A stretch of 11,234 nt of DNA, taken from positions 1 through 11,234 of the forward strand of contig JAGLDT010000076.1 of assembly GCA_023145485.1 (NCBI GenBank). The letters run 5' to 3'. The notes under the pieces are model-generated. The model was not told the DNA's origin. It ran no database searches and saw only the letters and a list, made by a program, of their open reading frames with translations. The first letter of the stretch is position 1. Every line of letters starts with the position of its first letter. The stretch is from Cocleimonas sp. Its GTDB lineage: Bacteria; Pseudomonadota; Gammaproteobacteria; Thiotrichales; Thiotrichaceae. The translations under genes were made by a program, and so were the position numbers. This document shows, in pieces, positions 1 through 7,300 of this stretch.

Positions 1-25
1 GTTATTAAATCCTCAGCCCTAAGCA
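1..25 (-). repeat. Terminal end of a second copy of the palindromic element
   Basis: Bases 1-22, read on the minus strand, are identical to 2272-2293, the left end of the palindromic element in front of tamA, including the flanking TTA. The match ends at base 23. The body of this copy would lie to the left of the window. That the sequence begins inside a dispersed repeat fits an assembly break at a repeat, which is an inference. Confidence 0.7.
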
Positions 26-48
26 GATAAAGAGCCATAAAAATATGT

Positions 49-1389
49 TTAGAAAAAAGCGTCTAATGACTCTTCATTTTCCATACCTGCTAGCAGGGGT
101 AGAGTAGGCTCTTGGTCATCGTTAATAATGGTATGAGTGGCACTGATTTCTATTGTATTAGCGGGAAATTTAATCTCTCCTTGCGGATTACTAATGACTA
201 AAAGGAAAGTTTCATCGTCTTCATAGTGATTATCACCGAGAATATCAACTGCAATGGCAATATGGGTTTCTCCTGCTAAAATAGTGGCAGTACCTGATGT
301 GGCAATATAGTCCTCGCCTGCTGTGGCGGTACCATCTCTAGTTTCATAGTGAAGGGTTGTATCGCTTGTTACGGCTTTGCCGATACTAAGTAAAAAATAA
401 TTAGGCATTAAACCATCATTTGCCTCAAGTACTTCTATGATGACTTCAGAAGATTCTGTCGGCGGTACGATTCTCCCATTATCTTTGGTATTGATTAGCT
501 CTCGCTCACCGTCTTTAATAATCCAGAAATCATTATGATCATATTCATTAATAGTAATTTGTGGCGTATGCTCAGGGGTGTTTTTTATGCCTAAAGAGTC
601 GGTTTGAATAAGTTGATTACCCGTTTGTTCAACATTGTCTTGATCAACTACTTTTATCCCAATTTGATGCCCATTTTTGATGATATTATCACTGATAACA
701 ACAGGTGCATTATGATGACCACCGTGAATAAAGATGGATTGCGTCCAAGCCCCATCCGCTACATCCAGCACATTATTAGTGATACGAATATCTTCACTAT
801 CCGTTAGTTGGATAAAATCAGCATGGTCGGTGGGTATATAGTCTTCTTCTTCATCTTCCTTCGGTAAAAATGCGGTTCCTATTGCGTTGAAATACCAGTC
901 ATCGTAGTCATATTGTTCATAGTTGGGGTGAAAATTGGCGATGGTATTATGATGAATATCAACCGATTTAATTTCCAACATATTAATACCATCTCTTTCA
1001 ATATCATGAAGATAGCTATTGGTTATTTTAATATCACTACCATAGCGAATACCAATAGCATCGCGCGCATTTTTAACTTCTAAATGAGATAACGCCAAGT
1101 CACTGGAGTAAGAAATATTGATACCAATCGCCTCATTATTTTCAAGATCAAAGACACTATGTCCAACGACAAGGTTAGTGAGCTTAATCTGTTGTGATTC
1201 AAAAATATTGATACGGTTGATATTCGGTTTAGCATCAGCATCATACGCCTCTAAGCTTATTTGTTGCTTTCCGTTGATATTAATGCGTTCATAATCTCCT
1301 GATTTAACCCGAATAATATCTCCTTCTTGAGCAGTATCAATCGCGTTACGAAGATCCTGTGTAGTGGCTACAATAATTTCTCTTGACAT
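49..1389 (-). CDS. Right-handed parallel beta-helix protein with C-terminal Calx-beta domain, probably secreted
   Basis: The 446-residue protein has two parts. Residues about 1-285 form a right-handed beta-helix: short repeated strands with N-rich turns such as ITNSYLHDI, IRITNNVLDV and VVISDNIIKN. The block HADFIQL (189-195) followed by GAWTQSIF (213-220) recalls a family of uncharacterised beta-helix proteins in marine Proteobacteria, often linked to calcium-binding repeats; I rely on memory for this. Residues about 313-425 are a Calx-beta domain, with the signature DGTATAGEDY and an acidic EDDETF segment expected to bind calcium. There is no N-terminal signal peptide. The acidic tail ending in LDAFF could be a type I secretion signal, but no RTX nonapeptides or transporter genes are visible. 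I chose ATG 1389 over the upstream ATG at 1464. It follows AGGGGTG at 8-nt spacing, the protein then opens directly with the helix domain, and the extension would cover a perfect hairpin. A polysaccharide-acting enzyme or a surface adhesin are both possible; no catalytic residues could be assigned. Confidence 0.85.
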   Translation of the reverse strand: MSREIIVATTQDLRNAIDTAQEGDIIRVKSGDYERININGKQQISLEAYDADAKPNINRINIFESQQIKLTNLVVGHSVFDLENNEAIGINISYSSDLALSHLEVKNARDAIGIRYGSDIKITNSYLHDIERDGINMLEIKSVDIHHNTIANFHPNYEQYDYDDWYFNAIGTAFLPKEDEEEDYIPTDHADFIQLTDSEDIRITNNVLDVADGAWTQSIFIHGGHHNAPVVISDNIIKNGHQIGIKVVDQDNVEQTGNQLIQTDSLGIKNTPEHTPQITINEYDHNDFWIIKDGERELINTKDNGRIVPPTESSEVIIEVLEANDGLMPNYFLLSIGKAVTSDTTLHYETRDGTATAGEDYIATSGTATILAGETHIAIAVDILGDNHYEDDETFLLVISNPQGEIKFPANTIEISATHTIINDDQEPTLPLLAGMENEESLDAFF

Positions 1390-1429
1390 AATGATGACAC
1401 CCCTATTAGTTTGCAGTACATAAGGAATG

Positions 1430-1463
1430 TGGATGAAATAGCTTCGGGACGTTATTTCATCCA
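1430..1463 (-). promoter_or_regulatory. Perfect 11-bp hairpin in the leader of the beta-helix gene
   Basis: TGGATGAAATA (1430-1440) and TATTTCATCCA (1453-1463) are exact reverse complements around a 12-nt loop. The structure sits 41-74 nt before the chosen start codon and is not followed by a T-run, so it does not look like an intrinsic terminator. It may be an operator dyad or an RNA structure in the 5' leader. Confidence 0.55.
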
Positions 1464-1498
1464 TGCCCCTAAATGGTTTAAACTTTTCGATTCGCTTA

Positions 1499-1532
1499 GA
1501 TTAGCATATTAATTTTTTTAATGTTGCTAATC
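1499..1532. promoter_or_regulatory. Inverted repeat straddling the predicted promoter of the beta-helix gene
   Basis: GATTAGCA (1499-1506) and TGCTAATC (1525-1532) are exact reverse complements. Inside them ATTAA (1508-1512) pairs with TTAAT (1518-1522), giving a nearly continuous stem. The half-sites are centred 26 bp apart and overlap the -35 and -10/start regions of the promoter proposed here. That is how a repressor operator would be placed, although a terminator-like hairpin without a T-tail is also possible. Confidence 0.5.
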
Positions 1533-1534
1533 AA
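1506..1534 (-). promoter_or_regulatory. Candidate sigma-70 promoter for the beta-helix gene
   Basis: On the minus strand TTGATT (1534-1529) is followed after exactly 17 bp by TAATAT (1511-1506). Each hexamer matches the consensus at 4 of 6 positions. The predicted start near 1499 would give a leader of about 110 nt containing the 1430-1463 hairpin. In AT-rich DNA such matches arise by chance, so this is a candidate only. Confidence 0.35.
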
Positions 1535-1604
1535 TATAGGTGTCTTATTGGGTGTTGCTGCTCTTTAATTCTAGTAGTCTTGCATCTATTTATTTTCTTA
1601 GGAA

Positions 1605-1623
1605 CCGAGCGCTTTAGCCTCGG
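1605..1623 (-). terminator. Weak hairpin after the small charged protein gene
   Basis: Thirteen bases after the stop codon of the 79-residue gene, CCGAG and CTCGG pair around an inner GC/GC step with one bulged G and a TAAA loop. The bases that follow on the minus strand (TTCCTAAGAAAAT) are not a T-run. It could end or slow transcription, or protect the 3' end, but it is not a classical intrinsic terminator. Confidence 0.25.
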
Positions 1624-1635
1624 CTGATAAAGAGA

Positions 1636-1875
1636 TTAAAATAGGTAGTCACTGTCAAACACATCACGTAAGCTTCGCTCTAGTGCTTTTTGTTCAAGAT
1701 AGTCTTCTACATTGCGACGAATAATATGTGGTTTCATTCGTTTTTCTTTCTTTTTTTCTTCTTCTTCTTCTTCTATTTTTGCTAATTCATCAATATCATC
1801 TAGGCCAATCATATCCTCTAAAGTATCAGTATCAGAAATCATTGGTAATTGTTCTATATCTTGTAATGGTCGCAT
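1636..1875 (-). CDS. Small, highly charged hypothetical protein (79 aa)
   Basis: The gene has an ATG preceded by AGGGAG at 9-nt spacing, a good ribosome binding site, which supports it as real. The first third is acidic. Residues 35-40 are six glutamates followed by a lysine-rich stretch (41-47). The last third (about 48-79) looks like a charged amphipathic helix with RRNVEDYLEQKALERSLRD and ends in the aromatic DSDYLF. There is no signal peptide or membrane segment, so a soluble protein is likely. The C-terminal pattern of paired arginines, an acidic residue, YLE and KALE loosely resembles the small PA3496-type proteins of gammaproteobacteria, which are poorly characterised; I recall this and cannot verify it. 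It lies 246 bp upstream of the beta-helix gene on the same strand, and that gene has its own promoter candidate, so co-transcription is doubtful. Function unknown. Confidence 0.65.
   Translation of the reverse strand: MRPLQDIEQLPMISDTDTLEDMIGLDDIDELAKIEEEEEEKKKEKRMKPHIIRRNVEDYLEQKALERSLRDVFDSDYLF
1756..1773 (-). repeat. In-frame (GAA)6 microsatellite
   Basis: Six perfect GAA codons, read as TTC on the plus strand, encode the glutamate run of the small protein. A run of seven A bases (1751-1757 on the minus strand) adjoins them. Slippage in the triplet would change the number of glutamates, while slippage in the A-run would shift the frame. Confidence 0.8.
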
Positions 1876-2218
1876 TATTATTTACTCCCTGCATCATTGC
1901 AGTACGATTTGTTATTATTTTTTAACTTGAAATAGTGGTTTATATTTAAGATCTATTAACAGTAGCTCTCTCTTATTTTCTATAGTTTAGAACTACTTAT
2001 TGTCTATTTTTATTATTGATGATAGAAGCTGAATGCTGGATGAGTAGATTAATAAATAATCAAAAAAATACATAAGAAGACATTATGGCTACCTATTTTA
2101 TATGGAAGATTCTCTGCTATTCACATCCTGTGTTTCCTGCCTCAACACAGACTACAACAGCTTGTATGAGCTTAAATTAGTAAGCATCATTTGATCATGA
2201 TAAATTGCGAATGGTTTG
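1876..2218. other. Intergenic stretch with no convincing gene
   Basis: This AT-rich DNA between the minus-strand small gene and the palindromic element holds only isolated dyads. One is TAGTT/AACTA at 1983-1995. Another is CTGTGTT (2128-2134) against AACACAG (2144-2150) with a 9-nt loop and no T-run after it. One 31-codon frame (2085-2180) has no recognisable product. I see no RNA gene. Confidence 0.5.
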
Positions 2219-2227
2219 TGATATGAT
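2219..2227 (+). promoter_or_regulatory. Possible extended -10 promoter reading toward tamA
   Basis: TGATATGAT combines a TG dinucleotide one base ahead of TATGAT, which matches the -10 consensus at 5 of 6 positions. No good -35 is present, as is usual for extended -10 promoters. Transcription from about 2234 would run through the palindromic element into tamA, giving a leader of about 280 nt. No clearer tamA promoter is visible between the element and the gene. Confidence 0.25.
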
Positions 2228-2274
2228 TTACTATCAAAGTAATCAATACATTCTACTACAACCGCTTAATTTTA

Positions 2275-2434
2275 GGGCTGAGGATTTAATAACATCCGAA
2301 ACTATAACGCAGAATTTTTGTTTCAGATTGGATGCTCTCAGGAGGCGCATAGTCATTTTACGCAACGATCTTAGAGCATTCAAACTGGGACAAAAAGGCA
2401 AGTTAGAGTTCGGGTGTTATTGAATCCTCAGTCC
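2275..2434. mobile_element. MITE-like palindromic element of 160 bp with TTA flanks
   Basis: The two ends are inverted repeats. Bases 2275-2300 pair with 2409-2434 at 23 of 26 positions, and after a 1-nt shift CTATAAC pairs with GTTAGAG at 6 of 7. The inner arms 2315-2338 and 2373-2396 also pair, with 20 Watson-Crick pairs, 3 G-T pairs and 1 mismatch, leaving a 34-nt centre. Nearly the whole element could therefore fold as one long hairpin. TTA stands directly outside both ends (2272-2274 and 2435-2437), consistent with a 3-bp target duplication of the TNA type known for some IS5-family elements; the family link is tentative. No transposase is encoded. It lies 79 bp before the tamA start, so it could alter expression of the operon, and the RNA hairpin would be a natural RNase III substrate. 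Confidence 0.75.
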
Positions 2435-2513
2435 TTAGTGGGTGCGCTATGGCTTATCCATCCTATCAAATGGTAATGAGCGAAGGTATTAATCGAAAAT
2501 AGGGTTTTAAACA

Positions 2514-4352
2514 ATGAGGATGCTAATAATTGCTAGATTTCTGCTATCAATATTGTCTTTAAACACAGCTTCGGTCTTCCATATTTCAATACAACTTGCT
2601 AAGAGTTGCATGGCAATCAGTTTATTATTGCTACTCTCTCTATCAATCCATGCGGTTGAAAAAAATGAGAATCAGGGAAGTGATCAATCGGTTGCCAGTA
2701 TTAATATTGTTGGTACAGGCGGTGATTTACATAAAAATTTAACGCTAAATCTCCCAACTCGTACTCCTGCGTGTACTGAACCTAAGGAGCAAGTTACACA
2801 GTTTGTTAAATCCATTAAAAAACGTTTCCGTAAAGCCTCGCGTGCGGTGGGTTATTATGATGCCCAATTTACGCCAAATACCCGTAGAGTTGAGGGGTGC
2901 TGGAAGATCACCATCGCGGTTAAAGCGAATCGTCCCGTCAAGGTGGCGTATGCAAGGTTTATAATAAAAGGGCAGGGGCTAACACAACAAGAGTTTAAAG
3001 AATTACGCAGTAAGCCTCCCTATCGGGGAGGTGATGTGCTTAATCATCAAAAATATACGGATTATAAGAGCCAATTAAAAGACACATCGCAAGCGTTAGG
3101 TTATTTTGATGCGGCTTTTGAAGTACATAAAATAACGGTGAATCCACTTAGATTTAGTGCAAATGTTGAGCTTGTTTTTAATACGGGTAAACGCTTTCGC
3201 TATGGCAAAGTAAAGATTAAACAAAAGGTAGTCCGTGATCATGTCATTCAAAGTTTTTTACAGATAAAAGAAGGCGATTTCTATAGCTCTGAAAAATTGA
3301 TTCAACAGCAACAATCACTCCAATCCAGTGGTTTTTATGCAGATATAAAAATTAGTGCACTGCATAAACAGGCGGTTAATCATCATGTGCCAATTGAAAT
3401 TAGCCTCAAAGCAAAAAAACGTAATGCTTGGAAGTTTAAGGTGGGGTATGGAACCGACACAGGACCAAGAATTAGTGGTGAATTAAATCGTCGCTGGACA
3501 AGTTCCAAAGGGCATGGTCTTAATTTAAGTGTGACAGCAGCGCCGAAGGTCAGTACTTTTAGCGCACGTTTAACGGAACCCAAAGCTGATCCTAAAAAAG
3601 GGACATTAAGTTATTTGTTAGAATGGCAACAGGATACCAACAATGACATTATCAGTCGTAGCTATAAATTAGGCGCTGAATTTACCCGTAAAACAGACAC
3701 TAACTGGCAAGAAACAGCGTCAGTGACTTATTTGCTGGATACAACACAGGTGGGAGAGAACACGCCGACCAGATCACATTTAACCTTATTAGGGGTGGGT
3801 ACAGAAAAAACCAAGGCTGATAATTATCTTTTCCCGCTCAATGGCTGGCGGATAAAAGCAAATCTGCAAGGTGCAGTAGAAAATATAATCAGTGATCAAA
3901 GTATTTTACAATTAAAAACAGACACCAAGCTGATTACTCAATTGGGGGATGGGCGTTTACTTGGACGTTTAGATCTGGGTACAACGTTTATTGGTGAGCT
4001 GGATGCCATGCCAAAAGACTTGCGCTTTTTTGCAGGTGGAGGACAAAGTGTACGAGGTTATAGTTTTAATTCACTCGGGGAAACCGATGCGAATGGTGAT
4101 CTATTAGGTGGCAAGCATTTATTTGTGGGGAGTATTGAGTATGATTATCCCATTATTGACAAATGGGGAGCTGCGGTGTTCATTGATGCAGGTAATGCTT
4201 TTAATGATTGGAAAAAGTCGGATCTAAAATTAGGGGCAGGTATTGGAGCACGTTGGCGTTCGCCCGTTGGCCCTGTACGAATTGATATTGGCTTCCCAGA
4301 AAATAGATTGTCTGATCCGCATTTGCACCTGAGCATAGGCTCAGATTTATGA
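2514..4352 (+). CDS. tamA: TamA, outer-membrane Omp85 component of the TAM translocation and assembly module
   Basis: TamA is a BamA paralogue in the outer membrane that works with TamB in envelope assembly, in particular autotransporter insertion and, through TamB, phospholipid transport. The 612-residue protein shows three POTRA domains (about 61-139, 142-224 and 228-300), with the typical GYYDAQF, GYFDAAF and GFYADI elements, and then a 16-strand barrel domain (about 305-612). The barrel carries the Omp85 loop-6 motif VRGY (R514) and FIDAG (556-560), and the sequence ends in LSIGSDL, like E. coli TamA. Cysteines 87 and 129 in POTRA1 could form a disulfide. The start is uncertain. ATG 2514 has AGGG 9 nt upstream, but it gives a 47-residue leader with two hydrophobic stretches. 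ATG 2610 would give 580 residues, close to the 577 of E. coli, with a signal peptide ending near SIHA, though it has only AAGAG at 4 nt. It overlaps tamB by 4 bp, so the two are almost certainly translationally coupled. Confidence 0.95.
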   Translation: MRMLIIARFLLSILSLNTASVFHISIQLAKSCMAISLLLLLSLSIHAVEKNENQGSDQSVASINIVGTGGDLHKNLTLNLPTRTPACTEPKEQVTQFVKSIKKRFRKASRAVGYYDAQFTPNTRRVEGCWKITIAVKANRPVKVAYARFIIKGQGLTQQEFKELRSKPPYRGGDVLNHQKYTDYKSQLKDTSQALGYFDAAFEVHKITVNPLRFSANVELVFNTGKRFRYGKVKIKQKVVRDHVIQSFLQIKEGDFYSSEKLIQQQQSLQSSGFYADIKISALHKQAVNHHVPIEISLKAKKRNAWKFKVGYGTDTGPRISGELNRRWTSSKGHGLNLSVTAAPKVSTFSARLTEPKADPKKGTLSYLLEWQQDTNNDIISRSYKLGAEFTRKTDTNWQETASVTYLLDTTQVGENTPTRSHLTLLGVGTEKTKADNYLFPLNGWRIKANLQGAVENIISDQSILQLKTDTKLITQLGDGRLLGRLDLGTTFIGELDAMPKDLRFFAGGGQSVRGYSFNSLGETDANGDLLGGKHLFVGSIEYDYPIIDKWGAAVFIDAGNAFNDWKKSDLKLGAGIGARWRSPVGPVRIDIGFPENRLSDPHLHLSIGSDL

Positions 4353-7300
4353 GAAAAAGTTTAAGTCAGCATCTTTTCTCCCCGATTGCTGTGATCCAAA
4401 TATTGCTATTAAGTGTACTGCTTGTGCTTGCTGTTGCACTCGCAACGCCTTTAGGGCCTGCTTTAATTGAAAAAATCACCGCTTTCACCTTTGAACCGTT
4501 AGAGATAAAAGGGTTTCGCGGTAGTTTTTTGACAGACTTAACGATAGAGCGTTTAGTCTGGAAAGACCCAGCAACAACGGTTGAATTAGAACAAATAGCA
4601 ATTGCTAAACCACGTTATGATATAGAAAACAATCAACTGCATACACCGACTGTACACGCTAAACGACTTGTCATTCGCTTACCTAAAAGTGATGATAGTC
4701 CTTCTGAAAAAATTCTCTCCCTGCCTGATTTTGCACTACCACTGAATATCAAAACTAATTCGCTAGCATTAGACTCCTTTGAAGTGATTCGTGAAAATGA
4801 GGTTATTTTTCAAATTAAAGATATTTTGCTAACGCAGCCCAATATTAATCAGGGAAAATTAGATGCAGAGGCTTTAGAGGCGAAATTAATCATTATTGGT
4901 TCACCACTTAATGTGAAATTAAAAGCTTTTGCCATGAATATGAATCAGCCCCATGATATGCAAGGTCATGGCTGGGCTGATTTTAGTAACCCCCAAATTG
5001 GCAAAGTAAATGCAGACTTTGAACTCGATGGTACGCTAACGGCTTATCATTTTAAGCTAAAAGCTGATTTAGATAATAAACAATTTAGCCCGCAAGCGAT
5101 TCAGTTAGAAGGTAAGGGCGATTATGATCAGGTTACCGTTACAGAGATACAAACCCAGAGTCTTGATGGCAATATAAAAGGGACGGCGAAGGTAAAATGG
5201 ACACCTGCATTAACGTGGCTATTTGATGGCAATGTACAGCAGGTAAAGCTGGGGCGCTATGTACCTGAGTGGCCAGCTGAGTTTGATGCAACCCTCAACT
5301 ATAAAGGGGGCTATAACACTAGCCTCTACGGTATTTTAGAATTACAAACATTAGAGGGTACGCTCAAAGGTAAAAAAATCAGTGCTAGTGGTAAAATAGA
5401 GCATCAAGACAAGCAGGTCACTTTGCAAAATGTCTTAGCACATCTAGGAAAAAATAAGATACAGGCAAGTGGTAAAGCCAGCCCACCTTTTGATCTTAGT
5501 TGGGATATTAATGCGACCCATCTAAACCAAATTTTACCCGATTTATCAGGACAATTAATTGCTAAAGGCACCTTAAATGGCACGTTAGAACAACCCATAT
5601 TAAATGCCAAGCTCGATGCTAGGAAAATTCGCTATCAACAGTATAAACTGGGTTCTGCAAATCTCATTGCAACCTCTAAACTAGGCATTTACAGCTTGCG
5701 CGGTGATTTAAAACAGCTTGATTTAGATCAGAAAAAAATTAGCAAAGCATCGTTAAATGCCTCAGGAACCATTGAAAATCATCGAGCCAAACTTGCTTTT
5801 ACTCATCCTGATGCCAAGGTGACATTACAAGCAAAAGGCAGTTGGAAAGAACCGCAATGGCAAGGCACACTGAAACAGTTACAACTTGATACACGACAGG
5901 TTTCTAAGTGGACGCTACAAAAACCAGTGCAAATTAATGCCTCAAAAGATCAGCTTAAAACCAATCAATTTTGCCTTTCTAATGGCTCAGCGAAAAGCTG
6001 TTCAAATATTAATTGGTCAGCAACAACAGGGATTGATATTGAAGGTAATTTAAAAAGTACCCCGTTAGCCTTATTAAAACCTTTTTTACCCAAAGATATT
6101 GAATTAAAAGGCAGCGTTAATGGGCGTTATAAAGTAAAAAAGCAAAATAATAAACTCCTAGGGGATGTTGCATTGCAATTGCCTAAAGGCTCTGTTTCCG
6201 TTGGAAAAGGTAAGAATAAACAAAAGCTTGATTATCAGTCACTCACCCTTAAAGCCATTATTAATGGTCAGAACATTACGGCAAAGACCAAGTTATTACT
6301 TAAAAATAAAGGGGAGTTAACCGCTGATGCGAATATCATTTTGGCAAAAAGTGGCAATCAACATCAAATCGATGCCAAAGGAAAGTTAAACCGTATTCCA
6401 TTAATGATGGCAAGACCTTGGCTACCGAAAGATATTCAACTCAATGGTCGTGTGAATGGCAGCTTTAAATTAAAACAAAAAAATGGAAAAGCAGTGGGTG
6501 ATGTCGCACTAAAATTACCCGCAAGCTCCGTTTTTTATGGGCAAGGCAAGCAGAAACAACGTCTTGACTATCAATTGCTCACCGTTAAAGCATTGATTAA
6601 TGATCGAAAAATCACAGCAAAAACACACCTTAAGCTTAAAAATAAAGGTGAGTTAAGTGCAGATGCTAATATCGTACTCGCAAAAAGTGGCAGTCAGCAT
6701 CAAATTGATGCCAAAGGAAAGCTAAAGCGTATTCCCTTAGTGATGGCAAGACCTTGGCTACCGAAAGATATTCAACTCAATGGTCGTGTGAATGGCAGCT
6801 TTAAATTAAAACAAAAAAATGGCAAATCAATCGGTGATGTCGCACTACAATTACCTGCTAGCTCGATTCTTTATGGTCAAGGCAAGCAGAAACAACGTTT
6901 TAATTATCAATCACTCACCCTTAAAGCACTGATTAATGATCGAAAAATAACAGCAAAAACACACCTTAAGCTTAAAAATAAAGGTGAGTTAAGTGCGGAT
7001 GCTAATATCGTACTCGCAAAAAGTGGCAGTCAGCATCAAATTGATGCCAAAGGAAAACTAAAGCGTATTCCCTTAGTGATGGCAAGACCTTGGCTACCGA
7101 AAGATATTCAACTCAATGGTCGTGTGAATGGCAGCTTTAAATTAAAACAAAAAAATGGAAAAGCAGTGGGTGATGTGGCATTACAGTTACCCGCAAGCTC
7201 CATTTTTTACGGGAAAGGCAAGCAGAAACAACGTCTTGATTATCAATCACTGCTCCTTAATGCGGTTGTTAATGATAAAAAAATTACGGCTAATACTAAG

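Noticed and set aside
1390..1464. N-terminal extension of the beta-helix protein from the ATG at 1464
   Set aside because: The extension has no clear ribosome binding site, contains a perfect hairpin, and is not signal-peptide-like. The ATG at 1389 has AGGGGTG at good spacing.
1712..1930. Plus-strand frames opposite the 79-residue gene with Ser- or Leu-rich runs
   Set aside because: The runs are the complement of the GAA/AAA-rich coding sequence. The minus-strand frame has the better ribosome binding site and a plausible protein.
2128..2150. CTGTGTT/AACACAG hairpin as an intrinsic terminator
   Set aside because: There is no T-run on either side and no gene ends just before it, so it is mentioned only as an isolated dyad.
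2085..2180. A 31-codon plus-strand frame with AAGAAG before its ATG
   Set aside because: It is short, of unremarkable composition, and overlaps an inverted repeat. Nothing beyond a weak purine-rich stretch supports translation.
2205..2423. A 72-codon plus-strand frame upstream of tamA
   Set aside because: It starts at TTG without a ribosome binding site and runs through most of the palindromic element, so its second half is simply the repeat read in one frame. The product has no recognisable features.
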